From Pholis gunnellus (taxonomy: Eukaryota; Chordata; Actinopteri; Perciformes; Pholidae): a stretch of DNA of 64,000 bases. How positions within the stretch are numbered: the stretch's first letter is position 1; every line of letters starts with the position of its first letter. The notes under the pieces are model-generated. The model did not search any database and was not told the DNA's origin. It worked only from the letters and a program-made list of their open reading frames with translations. The position numbers and the translations under genes were made by a program. The stretch spans positions 5,407,963 through 5,471,962 of the forward strand of contig OU342820.1 of assembly GCA_910591455.2 (NCBI GenBank). The letters are read 5' to 3'. Positions 1 to 13,560 of this stretch are shown one piece after another.

Positions 1-486
1 GTTTTTTTTTCATATTGAGACTCAATGAGATATTTCTTTGCAGAAGTCCCTCCCCCTGAGGGGAACAAATACTCCTGGTTGACAGATATTAAGATCACAT
101 TAAAGCTGGCAGGTGTGAGCACGCACGGCTTTAAAGGTTCCCCCGACAACACTGTAACCCTGTTTTCTTCATTTGGTGCTGGAGATGCTAACCAGAGCTC
201 GTGATTCCTGATAAGATAAGTCAGCCAACTGCAAACAAGTCATGTTTCTCCTCAGGGACGGGGGACGGGGGGGGGCTCTGCCTCCTCACTATCACTTCTT
301 CTGTCTTGTGTCGTAGTTAATCACAAGTCGTATAACATGGCAGGAGAACCCGCTCACGCACCCTTCTCTCGGTTTGTGGGGGGGGGGATTGCTTTCCTAA
401 ATAAACTGTCCTTGATTAATGCTCGGTAAAAGCCTCAGAGATCGCCGGGTCGTCCGTCTATTGGGGTAAGAGTGAGATATCGGCAA

Positions 487-487
<1 letters not shown>

Positions 488-519
<32 letters not shown>
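488..519. repeat. (ATT)n microsatellite
   Basis: About ten uninterrupted copies of the trinucleotide ATT. A simple tandem repeat of no evident function. Confidence 0.95.
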
Positions 520-835
520 CATGTGATTATGTGATGCTAACAGGCAACCTACTTCCTCCTTTAAAAACTACAACAACATAAAGAAGACAACAACTTAAAG
601 CTCCCCTGTGTTTTGAGCGGGCTTGCAGAGAGCAGCGTGGGGTTTGACCCAGATTACTGTTTCAGCTTCAGTCACATATTGACTTTCAGCCACAATTCTC
701 ATAGTCAGAAGACAAACAGCGTGGCACCTCTGATCTGTGGTTTGTGTTCGGGGGTGGCAAGAGTTTTTCCTCATATACGTCTGTCTTTTCTTGTCTCTGT
801 TGTTTCCTCCTATTTGATCACATGGGCACCTGCTG

Positions 836-836
<1 letters not shown>

Positions 837-881
<45 letters not shown>
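837..881. repeat. (TG)n microsatellite
   Basis: About 22 uninterrupted TG dinucleotides, creating a spurious Cys-Val reading frame on the plus strand. Confidence 0.95.
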
Positions 882-882
<1 letters not shown>

Positions 883-3619
883 TGAGACACTGAAAAACAG
901 GCCACATTAACAAGCACAGTCTATGTGTCTGCATGTGATTTACCCCAAATGCTAAAACGTAAGCTTGATATGGGCTTATCTCTAACAGATCTTACAAAAG
1001 AATAATGCTGTTTGTCATCATCATTTCCCCCCGTCAGCGTGTTTAGTGTCTCTCCCGGACAGCCGAGTGGGAGGAGTGTTTTAAAAAGTGCTATTAGTGG
1101 TGTTTCTGGAGAGTATTTTAAGTGTCTTCTATGATGTTTTACTGTTGTGTCGAGCAGCGGGAGTCTGGGAACCGCTGCGGCAGGAATGTTTGGCCTGTAT
1201 GTTTGAATAAATGTTTGATGCAACCAGAGCCGACTTGTTTTTTTCAAGTGGGGGAAAGTGGCAAATTGTTTCCATATATCCGTATTTACATTTTTTTTGA
1301 ATAAAGTGGAAAGCATCACAAACCCTCTTCTCTGCTAAACTATGCAACGAAACAAACCACACGGCTTATGCTATCGTTCATTCCAATAGTAGTTGACTGG
1401 TTCTTTTAGAAACAACATGCTGCACGTGTTATTAATAAACTGGACAAAAAGTTGCCTTTTACTCATCCAGCAGACACGACACTAGCGAACGAATGTAAGT
1501 CCAGTATTCACTCTTCTTTGAGCTCTGTTTTGGTCTCCACCAACTCTCTTAACGTTAGCAGCCAAATGCTATGTTCACTAGCTAGTCGCTAACTTTGTCT
1601 GCCTGCAGTTTGGTTGCTGAGCAGGTGGAGTGAATAGGTTTATGAGGGCTTTTTTCATCCAAAACAGCTGCGGTGCTGCTGGAAACGAGGTTGACGAGAG
1701 CAAACCAAATTAGTCGTGGGCCAGAAAACCAAAACAATTAGCTGAAAGATACTAAAACACTCTATAAAGCTGGGGAGAACGGCTGAATCTGGTGATGATC
1801 CTCCGTGGGTTCATCACTTACCAAGCCCGGATATTCTTTAACTGTGACATTCATCTGGCTGTAAGTACACAGCCTCAGACTTCTAGTGCATTCTGTGGTG
1901 ATGCTCTCATGCCTGAAGGTGAAACCTCCTACATTTACTATGGTAATGTCCTCCGGCTGCAGGGGGCGAATCAGTCCCTCTGAGCTAAACAGAAACCATG
2001 AGACCTTGGTCTGAGGTTTAAAGTGAGTGCAGGTTGGCTCCCATGGAGAGAAACCCTGCTTCACTGTTTTAAATCTTTAACAGTGCACGTGTTTATCACG
2101 AATAGTGATACAAATCTTGTTTTTTACTGCGGTGTCAGTCGTCAGACGGTGTAGGGATTTTGTTCTTGCTCGGCGTCTTTGATTGATATGAAAACTACCT
2201 GATAAATAACACATGGGGATCACGAACACTGACAAGCAAATGGTCGACTGCTGTCTCTTTACTTCTATCCGGAATTATCCTGTGAAGCGCAGGCAGCAAT
2301 GTCCCGATCAGCATTGTCAGCTCTGCCACGTGCGTTGTTTTGTCCTGCCTAAAGCCGCTCTGATCCACCGCCAGTCCTGACTCCATGGTTTCTCGTTCCC
2401 AACGAGCAAAAAAGCTCTGAATGTTGTCTCAAAATCAGCAACTCAGAAACTGAACCTTTTGTTCTGCCGGGAGCATCAGACCGCCACAGGCAGACAGCAG
2501 GACCGCAGCGTTGGTCGCCAGTCATTGTGTGTCCGGCATTGTCGTTTTAACTCTCTTTTTAAAGCTTAATGAACCCAAAACCCCAAACGTTTCAGCAACA
2601 GCACGTTCCACTGTGTTTGCCCCAACGGTTATATTATTGTTATCTTCCCCTCTCCCTCCATCGGATGGTTCCCTGACTTCACAGGGCTTCCCAAGTCACA
2701 CAGCGCCCTGGGCTGTTTGTTTTACGACGGTGCCTTCCGCTCAAGGCTTGCTGTGGGTGGGAAACAGGGAGGGAGAGACGGCGGGAAAAAAAGCATAGAA
2801 AAAGAGAAGAAAAGAGTGCATTAAAAAAAAAAGCAGGAGGGAGAAAAAAAAAGGATCCCAAAGAAAGCTCCGAAAAACATGTTGCTTGTGTGACCACTTG
2901 GCCTCTCTTTAACCCTAAACTCTGCCGCAGTTTGAAGGAGTTCAAGGAAAATTGAGCCCAAACTCCTAAAAGTTCGCCTCGACCCTGCCTCTGTCACCGG
3001 CTCGTCGCTTTTGATGACAAGCAGGAGAGAGATGGAGGATTTCGGGCTCCGATTCACTCTGTTTTCTGAGAAATGTGGAGTTTCGGCTGTGGGCTGCGGA
3101 GGCCTGAAGAGGGGTAAGGGACACACACACTTAAGAGGGGTTTGTTGAAAGCGGGTGCCTCCCTCTCCCGCGGTCGCGCGTGGGAGGGGAGGTCACGGAC
3201 CCACCCTCCCCATCGAGGGCACGGGCTGACGAGGGGGGAAAATAACAGGGCGCACCGGCCCAGGGGGGAACACTGCAGTGCCACCCTCTAATCACAGTCG
3301 CCTCACTCACATGTGGACAAAAAGTATATACTGTACATACAATGAAACGCAGCAGAGCACAACCCTGAAAACACATGCCTGTACAGTAAAGACACATTAG
3401 AGATGACACATACGCATTGTGGGAACTTTACCGTGGCTTTTGGGGTGAGCTCGTGTTGCAAAGACACATTTTTTTAATTGCGCCCCAAAGCTTTCATGGC
3501 GATGGCTGGAATAGTTTGCATGCTTGTAGTGAATTAGTGATGGATTACCCTCATGCATGAACCATACATCAATAAGAGCCTAATTATATGCATGATCCAT
3601 GATCAAGATACAGAATAAT

Positions 3620-3725
3620 ATAACCCATTCACACCCATTCATACACCGCAGGACCAACGGGAGCAATTTGGGGTTAAGTGTCTTGCCCAAGGACACATCG
3701 ACATGGACTAGCGGAGCCGGGGAGG
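3620..3725 (+). repeat. Dispersed teleost repeat fragment (SINE-like)
   Basis: The segment contains the phrase CTTGCCCAAGGACACATCGA after a stretch resembling 'cacattcatacaccg'. I recognise this from a very common dispersed repeat in teleost genomes, often found near retroposon tails. The recognition is from memory. The copy is degenerate and carries no coding potential. The downstream segment at 3,930-4,065 may be part of the same composite insertion. Confidence 0.55.
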
Positions 3726-3929
3726 AATGTTACTTGTTTTGTTGTATTCCTCTTATTTATAATTATTTTTATATGCGTCCCTATTTTTCGGTTTCCCCAT
3801 TTAGTCATATATTCATCGCTTGGTACTTTTGGGTCTGATAAACTTATATATAAACTCTGTAAGTTTATCCACATTATGACTCCAATTAAAAGATTTAAGC
3901 CACAAACAGATACAGATAAACAATATTTA

Positions 3930-4065
3930 TTGTCAAAATGAGCAGTGTGGGAAACCCCCGCCGACACAGGGAGAACCTCCACACAGCAACAAGAGCCCAG
4001 GTTGGTGTGACCCTGACCCTCTCGCTGTGAGGCCACAGTGTTAGCTGAGCCACTGTGCGGCCCTT
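3930..4065 (+). repeat. Dispersed teleost repeat fragment (retroposon tail-like)
   Basis: This stretch reads like the familiar fish repeat phrase 'cacagggagaac-ctccacacag', then a Ser/Ala-rich remnant, then 'gctgtgaggccacagtg' and 'gccactgtgcggcc'. That phrase ends many teleost SINE/LINE-derived insertions. It is degenerate, with no evidence of recent mobility. Together with 3,620-3,725 it brackets an AT-rich spacer. Family assignment is from memory. Confidence 0.55.
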
Positions 4066-4554
4066 CAGACTGCTGACAGAGGACAGTGCTGCTCGCCTCC
4101 TCCCCCTGCAGCTGCTGGTGCGCCCCCTTATGGGACTGAGCGCCATCAGAAAGATGGCATCCAGTATACCTGCCAGTATAGCTCTACCTGCCAGCCGAGT
4201 CAATAAGTTTGTGATGTGGGCTTGCCAAGACCGGACAACTGGGTACTGCATTCATATCACAGACTCCTAAAGGCACCTGCCGCAGAACTTCTTCTTGGTG
4301 TTTTAGGTGTCCGGGCAGAAGCCTTCAGTAACGGGGGGAGATCCTCCATTGTCTGTTTCAGCAGTTTCTTTGTGTGGGAGACCCACTCCTCCTGGTTTTT
4401 CCATTTTCTATACGATACCTACTAGTATTCAGTCGTTGGGTAGTTTCTGGTGGGACATCTGATCCTCAATCTGAGAAGCTGTGACGTGTCCTGCTGATGA
4501 GTTATCGATTCTAGATTCCCAATTTTATGTGACACAAAATTATTTCCCAAACAA

Positions 4555-4578
<24 letters not shown>
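4555..4578. repeat. Poly(C) tract
   Basis: An uninterrupted run of 24 cytosines followed directly by an A-run. It may be length-polymorphic or contain assembly error. Confidence 0.9.
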
Positions 4579-4588
<10 letters not shown>

Positions 4589-5108
4589 TATTGCTTAGGG
4601 GTCACTTGATAAATCTGAGTCATGGAATGACTGGGAGAAAGACAAAAAAGTTAAGTTTCTCTAGTATTTGCTTTTTTGTATTATATTTCATAATTTGAAA
4701 AGTTGACAAATGAATGCAGGAGAGTAAAATTACAATATTTCCCTCTGAAATGTAGTGGATAACAAGTATGAAGTAGCATCAAATGCAAACACAATTCCTC
4801 AAAATTGTAATTTATTACAGTATTTTTTACCACTGCCCATAACGCATAACCTCCTCGTAGATTTTTTTTTTTGGGAAATACTTTTAATAAAATCTTTTAC
4901 ATTTTACAAAACTTAAATACCAGTAGGCTACATTACCAGTATGTTGACTCTTGCTCATTTGGCTAGCTATCGTATTAGCAGTTAGCTCTCCAGCTACAGT
5001 AGTTTACCAACCGTCACTATTTTACCAAGCCTCTAGAAATAAAATATTTGATGTGATGATGAATTTTGCTCAGCCACTTAATGGTTTGAACCATCCTTGA
5101 CGTGTGTC

Positions 5109-5111
<3 letters not shown>

Positions 5112-5166
<55 letters not shown>
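5112..5166. repeat. (CA)n microsatellite
   Basis: About 27 uninterrupted CA dinucleotides. Confidence 0.95.
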
Positions 5167-5167
<1 letters not shown>

Positions 5168-6006
5168 TCCTGCAAACCTCACTGGTTGACGTTGTGCCAC
5201 ATTAACGACACGTCCTTCCAAACAGAGCGCGGCCCTTTAAATAGACCACTGGGATTGAAACATCACTCACATGTCACTGTGGTCAGAGAAAATATTTTTG
5301 CATCGACAGAGCTGATATATGACCACTCAGGCTTCAAACGGATTTGGTTTATTTGAACTTGCAGTCTGTTTTACTTCCCATTCACATGACTCCTCTCATA
5401 AACTCAGGGGTTTAAAAAGATGCGGGTGAAAGAAAGAAAAAAAGACATTCTGTCTTTTCACAAAGCTCGAGTTGCACAAAAGAAAGAATTCAGTAGAAAA
5501 AGATGTAGATCCCATGTAGCTGGTGCAGCGTGTGAGGGATTTCGGTATCGTGTGATTGAGGCTTAGCTGCCAAGCACCGAGGGGGCAGGAGGCTAAAAGC
5601 ACAGATTCTCTTTGATTACGTTTGTGTGTGTGGATACATGCGCTTGGTGTGTTTTTAAAAGAGTGTGTATCTTGGGAATGGATGAAAAAGAGTTGGTTTT
5701 TGTTTGGCTCGGATTGATTTGTGACTTTCCCCACTCGCTGCTGGGAGCCGCTTGGTAAAATCCATTATAGTCCGTGACCACTTGAGCAGGCCGGACAGCT
5801 TCACACATTGTGTGCATCATCGGCTCCTTTCAGATGATTTATTTCTGCTCAGGTCCTGTCTGACATCTTTATTGTCAACATTTGGTACGACTGTTAACAC
5901 GACCATATTCTTCTTCTTTTTTCCCTCTTCTTAGGGCTCAAATTTCCTAAGACTTTATCATGAGGTCAGTGGTGAAATGGCTTCAGTGTTTCGTGTGTTG
6001 GTACTG

Positions 6007-6008
<2 letters not shown>

Positions 6009-6070
<62 letters not shown>
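6009..6070. repeat. (TG)n microsatellite
   Basis: About 31 uninterrupted TG dinucleotides. Confidence 0.95.
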
Positions 6071-6071
<1 letters not shown>

Positions 6072-7195
6072 AGTGTTCAACCCTAACGTGATCAGATGAG
6101 ACCAGAGTGAGGTCCAGACTGTCTGCAGGAATTCTCCTCTGAACCACGGGGAAGATTTATGGGTACCAGGGGTGCAGGGGGATGATCGCTCCGCTCAATG
6201 TCTTCATTGTGCTGAGAACATGTGTGGCACTGGGTGAAACGAGGTGCATGAAGGGGATTAAAAGGGAAAACCCAGACACATGCACACGTAAGCCTGGAGA
6301 GCACGTACAACACACAAACACGATAAAAATACCTTCACAGGTCAGATTTAAAAGCTTCTCTCAGGCTTTCAGGAGAGTTGTGAATATTAAGCTTAGATTT
6401 CAGCATAGAGTGAAATGATAACGGGTTGAAATGTTCGACAAATGAATGACTCAATTCTGCATTTAAAACCCCAGGAAGAAATAGATTTATGGTAACAATT
6501 TTTTCATACATTTTTGTTGGCTGAAAAGTGTTTGCTCAACTCCATGTGCAGGCCAGAAAATGTAAACATTGAGTTTACGAGACTAAGGAGCATATGCACA
6601 AAAGGATTGCGTAGCTTTTGCGGTCGCTAAACCTTCACAAATATGACAAAAAGAAACCTCAAAGCACCCGCAAAGGGTGAAATGCACGGTCCCTAACTGT
6701 GCTGCCAAGCAAACAGCTTCTCGGTGCTCATGTGCTATTTCTATGTTTTATATGAGGTATTTCAATGAGGTAATATGCATATAGTCGGCACAAACTTGGC
6801 CCCTCTCTATGCATATGAGCCTGAATGCAAAAACAGTCCAATTCACAAAGATCGGTGGCAAAAGCCACACGCAGTTACTACGAAATTAAGAGCGACTGAA
6901 GCGCATTGATCAGATGTGTAACACTGAGACTTTCCAGTGATCATAGAATATTAAATCCCAAATACGTATTTCATTTCATTCCCTGGAGTTTTGAGGAATG
7001 CCTCTGCACCTTGTCGGTCAGGACCTGCAGCTCGCAGGGTGACACTTTTTTTTCTTTTTCTCTCTGCCATTGTTCTGCTTACTGTGTTCTTGGCGCTACG
7101 GCAACATTTATACTTTGCCACATGAATGCTTCTTAAGCTACGCAACCCATTCAAAAACTTGTATAGTCACAGAGCTGAGAACAGGGCTGTTTTTC
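6071..7195. other. Intergenic, nothing recognised
   Basis: AT-rich sequence without a plausible exon, RNA gene or identifiable repeat. Short frames show no family motif. Confidence 0.4.
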
Positions 7196-7199
7196 TAAG

Positions 7200-7600
7200 C
7201 TTGTCATTTTTGGAGATATGTGGTTATTGCCACACCGTGACTTAGCCTAATACTAGCATCAAATATTAGCATTTTCACTGACAATGTACAGAAGACAGCA
7301 TGTGACATGAGCCAAGATCCCACATTTTCATACAAGATTAATGAGTCTAATAGTTTGGTTTGAGACAAAATACCTGAAGAACTAATGACATTCCCATCAG
7401 CCTCGGCTGTCACCTTGTGTTTACTGCTAAATAGCTCATTATAGCATGCTAACATGCTACACTAAGATGGTAAACATGTTAATCTGCTAAATATCATCAT
7501 GTTGGCATTGGCTGTTAGCATTTAGCTCCAAGCACAGCTGTGTATAGCCTCAACGAGCAGCTAGCGTCACTGTAGACTCTTATTGTTATTTAAATATTGC
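7200..7600 (-). repeat. Dispersed repeat, family A (copy 1)
   Basis: This region is full of GCTAACATGCT/GTTAGCATTTAGCTC phrases, which I know from an abundant, several-hundred-bp teleost repeat. It shares the 17-mer TAATGACATTCCCATCA (7,385-7,402 area) in inverted orientation with the longer copy at 45,391-45,830. That gives internal evidence of one dispersed family. No coding capacity is seen. A non-autonomous DNA transposon is likely but not shown. Confidence 0.65.
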
Positions 7601-10402
7601 TTTATTCAATATTCTTAATTTAAAGTTACAATTTTGGTTTAGTTGGCATTAGCTTGGCCTTTGATGTGATCGGTGGAAAACAAGATTTACAAACAATATT
7701 AATGTATAGATTAACCTTTTCCATAAGCTTTATTTTTGATCTACCATAGTTTTGTAACAGCAAGCATTATTTATTTTCATATGTATGTATGTTACCAATA
7801 GATTAATCAATGTGTCTGGTTTATATAAATGTGAGTTTACATAAACCAGTTCCTGGTTACAGTTCCTCTCAAGATTTGACTTGTCCTTCATTATGTCACC
7901 GACTCTCCCAAATTCTTCCCCATTCCCTCGTGCGAAACTGTCAAGTAAAGCCAAAAGCAGGACTGTGTCTTTAAAAAGATAGAAATCTGTCTAACTGCCA
8001 AATGGTTTCACAGCTTGGAAGGCCAAGACACAAAAGATAAGCATCCTTCCCTTTCATTCCTGTTTTTTCTGGCTCGTCAGTCCGTTGGACATGGCAACAA
8101 GACGTTCGGACACTGGAGCCTTTAGGAAATTCACTCTTCATAATTGGCATATCTTTGGTCACGTTCATAGCCAAAGTTCAAAAATGTTCCCACGCACACA
8201 AATGATTGGCTTACCAACCTCTAAAGCCTCAGTCAATAATCTGTCAAAGCTTGTCGTAGATCATTCTCTCTCTATCTGAAGACAGTTGGAAATGTTCCAG
8301 CGGCATCCCGTGAGGAATAGTAGGTCCTTGTGCAACTACGCGGGGCTTGTCAGAACCTGCATGCCCTTTGTCACTAACATATTGCGATGTGTCAGTGTCA
8401 GAATGATGGATGGATACGCCTATTGGTTTTAATCTCTCCAGATCGAGTTCATATGTCCAGCAGTTATGTGTGGCTACGTGAGTGAACACATGCTTGTATG
8501 TCAGGTTTGCGTAGGGGGCTAAGTGGGCAGGTGACCTGGATTTCCCATCATAGGTCGCTCATCCCCAGGAAAGAGAAAGGGAAGCTGCTGTTAGTCAGTC
8601 AGCATATATTCCCATCACTGATCATCAGTGCTGTGACAATCTGTAATCACCCCCCCAAACACACCTCAAGGGATTTGTCGGCGAACGCACTGCTCCGGCC
8701 ACCTGCGGTGAAAGTTCACATGCTATTTGCAGAGCTCAGTTTCCCCTCTGTCAGATGTTATGTCCCCAAATTTAGATGCTCAAAAAGATTAAAAAACAAT
8801 GACAGTGTCATGTCAGCAAAACCAACAGCGATTTTCCAATTGCAGCCAAAGATACATTAGCAAAAGTGTAAGAAATGTGAATTTATCCGCTCTACCATGA
8901 GCCGCAAACGTTAGCATGTCGCGCTAACTAGCTTACTACCTGAAGTAGCAAACTGGCATTGTGATTATTGAAGGTCAGGGTCAGTTCATACTACATTATT
9001 TCGCGGGGTTACAGGCTACATTCTTTTAAAATAAGTTCCATTCACGACTGGCACATTATTGTAGTATTTCCCAACAGTGCCTGTCCTGGATGCTATCAGA
9101 GCGTACAGGCTAATTAGCAGCTCTGTCATGCTCAGTTGGATTTAGGGAAGTTTACACTCCCAGCAACCCACGTCAAGCTCGTAATGTGGACTCCAAACTC
9201 TACGCTAATAAAGGAATTATAACCTCACGCTTGTCCAAGGATGTCAGCTAATCAGCAAAACAGGATTATGTGAGAGCAAAATGGCCGTTTGAACTTACAT
9301 TTTCCAGGGCTAACTATCTCTAAACTGCAGTGCAAGATGTCCTCTACCTGGATCATCAATTGCTGACTTTATAGCTGGGACATGTAGCTTTAACTTGATA
9401 CCATACATGTAGCCATTAAGCTTTTTACAGGGTTCTCGTTTGAAAACAAGTCAGCTGGAAACATTAGAAAGTCAGACATAGTTGGCTTAATTAGCTAGCG
9501 TTATATAGCTACAGCTGATCTACTATCAACTCAGCTGGAAAAATCAATGGAGCGGCTGGAAAGGAGAAAAGAGTAGCAACACTAACAAAGCGGGAGGGCG
9601 GGGATTAGTGAACTGTCAAACACTATAACAATTTTTCTGTCACATGCATTAAATACAGTTTAGCTTTGTGGTGCTAATCTTGCATGTCAAATGTTTTAAA
9701 CCCAAGTGACTTTAAGGGAATCATTTGCTCTTGAATCAGAGTGAGGAAATCTGCTTCTCCCTCTGAGAGAACCCTGAAAACTCACTTACGTTCCTCTTTC
9801 AACGAGATGCCATTCAGCTCAACAAGAGATCTGGAGCAATGTGGGCCAGTCTGCATGACTTACGTCTTACATTGTCCATGTAATGTGGGCCTCCTGCCAT
9901 GGAACATACTATGGTGCAGTACGGTACTTATGGGTTTGCATGAATTCACCGGAGAGCAGCATGAAAAATAACTGGGACCATCCGTCATCTGTCATCCTGC
10001 CTGCACATTTCCAACTGCAAGCAGTCTCAATCCAACAAAAATACATGCTCAAGACATTAGTTGTGAAAACAGTAGAGTGGGCCCAATTTCAACCACGTAT
10101 GAAACAAATACGAACTATTGTGCATGTGAATCCGTCCACGTTCCACCTGTGTGTTCACAGGCCGTACCGCTGCCGTCCGAGGGTGTCAAGGAGGTCATGG
10201 GACGGCAGCCGTGTTTTGGCACAGCGGGGCCTCCGAAACATGTGGAAACATCTGAGAGAGAGAGACACCAGGTGGGTTTTCCTGATGGCATGCCAATGAA
10301 GGAATGTATCTGTCAGCGTTGAACTTGTCCGTCGGGAATCGCCCCTGGTATGTGTTAGCATCACAGCTGAAGGTGTCGGGATCAGATGGCAGAGCGAGAC
10401 TG

Positions 10403-10433
<31 letters not shown>

Positions 10434-12955
10434 CTATACACATCCTGCAGCATAAACCTGTATAACCTGCATGGTACATCAGTCTGGGTGTACATGCATT
10501 TATCTATATGAAGATTTGTGAGACAATGAGAGTTGGTTTTGATAAAAAAAAAGAAGTATGATAAAAGAATTAGTGCATATAAAAATGTTCCTAAATAATC
10601 CATTATTATTTGTATTATCAGATTAGATCAGAACCTTACATTAGAACACGTGTCTTTATTTAATACAATTCAAATAGGATACTCTCGCTCCTTTACATCC
10701 CTGTGTGCATATGCGTCTTTTCTGTCAGAGGAGTGGTGATGGATTATGAAGGGGCCCCTGCCGGCTCTTAAAATGTAGCAGTCTGACCTCTAAATACACA
10801 CCAGGGCACCCTGGGGTCGTGCCCCCCCCCCCCCCCCCTTCCTCCCCCGGGGTGCCCTGGGACCAGTTGCTGCATGGGCCCTCTCTACTCACGAGTAGGG
10901 CAGGGGGGGTCGTAGCATGTGACCCAGCCACTTGCTTCAGATGTCAGGGGAGTAATTTACTGTGGCGCTCTCATGTCACCAAATGTCACACCTCCACATC
11001 AGGAGAGATACGTGTTTCTTTTCTTCTCTCCTTCTTGCAGCTGTTTGGAAAATGTGCGCTGCGAGCATAAGTGGAGGAGTTTCAGACTAAGCAAACCATC
11101 TCACGTTTTTTTTGTTTTTTTTAAAGGATTACTACAACCAGGTGGTCCGTTCCCACTGATTTCTCAAACCCAAACCTTGGAAAGCCTCATGAAAGTGAGA
11201 GCATGGCCGCAGCCCTGACGGTTGTGTGTTTATACACTGGATCGTGGAGTGTCGTTGCCCGGACTCACCGCCATCATCCGCCCCGCTTACGTCACAGAAC
11301 CTCCACGATTCAGATCTTGTCTTCTTTCCATTTCTCAGGAGATTCTAGTCCAAACAAACTCCCGTCATACCAGATGCTTTTTTTTTTTTTTTTGCCTCCG
11401 TTTCCACTTTGGACAAACTGTAACATGCTGTGAAAACAATGCCAAGTCAAAGATGATGACAGAAGATTAGCGTCTGAGGCTGCAGGAGGGACAAAACATG
11501 AAGTAAACAGGGTTTGAAAAACAAGTCTGTATTGCAGCGGTTGTGTCATCCTCTCTCTCTCTCCATCAAAAGGGCCTGTAAAGCCCGTGTCTCCAACTCC
11601 TGTAACTTCTTCATTACACGCAGTCAACGCGGTATGTGCTGAGCTAGAAAACACAACATCTGCATTCCTTCCATCCTTTAAGCCCCGTATCTGACTTCAG
11701 CTCAGGGTCGAACACGACACTGCAGACAGACCGCTGCTGTCAGTCCCGATAGAAAAATAGTGTTGGGAATGTATAGCGTTGAGTTACGCGGGATTTCAGT
11801 GTCAAGGCGTTCAGGGAGGAAAAAAAAGAAATGCTCACTGAGGTCAGCAGAGCACTGATGCATTCTGGCCGACATGCAGCGTGTTTCTGTGCCTGTCAAG
11901 GCATTCGGTTCACTTGTCTGCGTAAATGTGTCTGAGGTAAACTCCACACCAGACGTAGATGTAGATGTACCCACTGGGGATATGAAGGACTTGTGTCAGC
12001 CCAGGTTCTATGAGCTTAGAAGTGGATGTAATTCAAAGTTTCTTTGGTCGCCAGAAAGTCGAATCTTATTGTTGGTGGAACGGTGCCCTCTACTGGAAAA
12101 ATCAAGGAACTCTTTAAATCGTTCTAAGTGAGTCAAACTCAACATTTACCAGAAGTTGGAGGAGATTTAGTTCAGCTCTGAGCACTCAATACTTGGCATC
12201 ACAATAGTAAATAATTATTATATGATGTCATCGTAAAAACGGAATTGTGTGATCAACATCCTGCTAACTTTCTGTGTCCGTACACAGACGTTTCTCTTTT
12301 CTCCTCCTTAGCGGCTGTCCCCTCCGATACGTCAGCCAAAGAATTATTAGCACATAATTCAACATGTTAACACCTTATGAGAGTTCAACCGAGGATCAAG
12401 ACTCATTTGATCTGGGTTTGTGTTTTCCTGTTGAGGCTGAACACTAACAAACCACAAAGTGGAAGTCGTCTGAGATTAACATAGACCACATGTTACCTCA
12501 TAAAACCGTCTAATTCACTTCAGTGTAATAATCTGATCATTAATTGGTGGCTCAATGTAAAAGAGAAACATTATGTTTGTCAATCCAGAAAGGCTCATCA
12601 CCTTAACGAGCTCAACGATTATGATTTAAATTTAGATGACGCTAGTAAATAGTTTAATTGAGGTGGTTAGCCTCTCAAATCCAGAAGTGTCTTTGTTTCT
12701 GATCAGTTTAGTTAGTAATAGAGCTTTTTCATAGCGGACATTTTGACTCACAGGTGTTAAGTACGTAACATTAACGACGGCTCTGTGCCATTTAGGTGTC
12801 CCAGTGAGCGTGCACAATTCCAGGACCTTGGAACATGTAAGTGGAATGTATGATTAATGTTATCAATGATACCTGCACACTAAATGTAACGGCTTCAGGT
12901 GTGTAGGCCTATTCTGTTTGTTTTTAATGTTAGCGGGGGTGATTTTAGGTTCACC
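7601..12955. other. Intergenic, no gene recognised
   Basis: About 5.3 kb without a recognisable exon. It holds a short TG/GA microsatellite (10,403-10,433), a poly(C) tract (10,822-10,838) and AT-rich sequence with many GCTAGC/GCTAAC-type words. Those words may be eroded repeat copies. None of the longer frames resembles a known protein. Confidence 0.45.
10403..10433. repeat. (TG)n-(GA)n compound microsatellite
   Basis: About eleven TG units followed directly by four GA units. Confidence 0.9.
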
Positions 12956-12960
12956 TCAGA

Positions 12961-13560
12961 TACAAACGGCTGCGTATAAATTGAAGTAATTATATCCAGT
13001 TAACTAATCAAATTAAGTTTGTTGAGAAGTGTTGTTTGCATACATTCCAGCAAGCATTGTATGAATGTGAACTCTCCAGAATAACGTGCTGTTTCAGTCA
13101 ACGTACAAGGCAGCTTATAGTTTTCAATTAACTTCATTGTTTGTCACACTTTTACAAGACAGCCCCAAATCCGGATGAACTGCCATTTCTACCGTTTTAA
13201 CCCGCTAAACTCTTGAAACAACCCCGTCAAATACCATCTAAACTAAAAATGTATCAAAATATCATTAAATGAATGAATGTCTTATTGGTTTATCTAACAG
13301 GAATGGTGCCCAAAAGCGTTGTTGAGTGTGCCAGAGTTAACAAAAGGCTGTCTAATAAATGTAATGAATTATATCCAATCAACAAAAAAAACTATATTAT
13401 TAGCATATGTCCCAGCATACATTGTATTCAGGTGAACTGGCCACAATGCTAAATAAGACATCCTGTTTCAGTCAATGTACAAGGAAGTTTATATCTTTCT
13501 AGTTGAAGTTACGTCATAGTTTGTCCGACTTTTGCTAAATAAAATGAGCTCAAGTCAGGC
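12961..13560. repeat. Diverged local tandem duplication (~365 bp unit)
   Basis: Two blocks about 365 bp apart share a run of similar words in the same order. They share ATTATATCCA, 'ccagcataCATTGTAT'-like words, CTGTTTCAGTCAA-GTACAAGG and a closing 'catagtttgtc' type segment. The first block is 12,961-13,200 and the second about 13,325-13,560. They are clearly related but heavily diverged. The unit is not coding and I do not recognise it. Confidence 0.5.

Larger units (their letters stand above)
1..3600. other. Intergenic, no gene recognised
   Basis: No open reading frame here resembles a known protein, and I see no convincing exon. The stretch holds an ATT microsatellite, a TG microsatellite and scattered G- or C-runs. 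A purine-rich, CpG-containing part near 2,750-3,260 ends in short GC-rich sequence. All longer frames are low-complexity or random-looking. It could contain distal regulatory DNA, but nothing in the sequence proves it. Confidence 0.5.

Noticed and set aside
837..881. Regular repeats that might suggest a CRISPR array
   Set aside because: Simple dinucleotide repeats without spacers, in a vertebrate genome.
3054..3409. GC-rich frames on the minus strand
   Set aside because: Low-complexity Pro/Arg/Gly-rich translations without conserved motifs.
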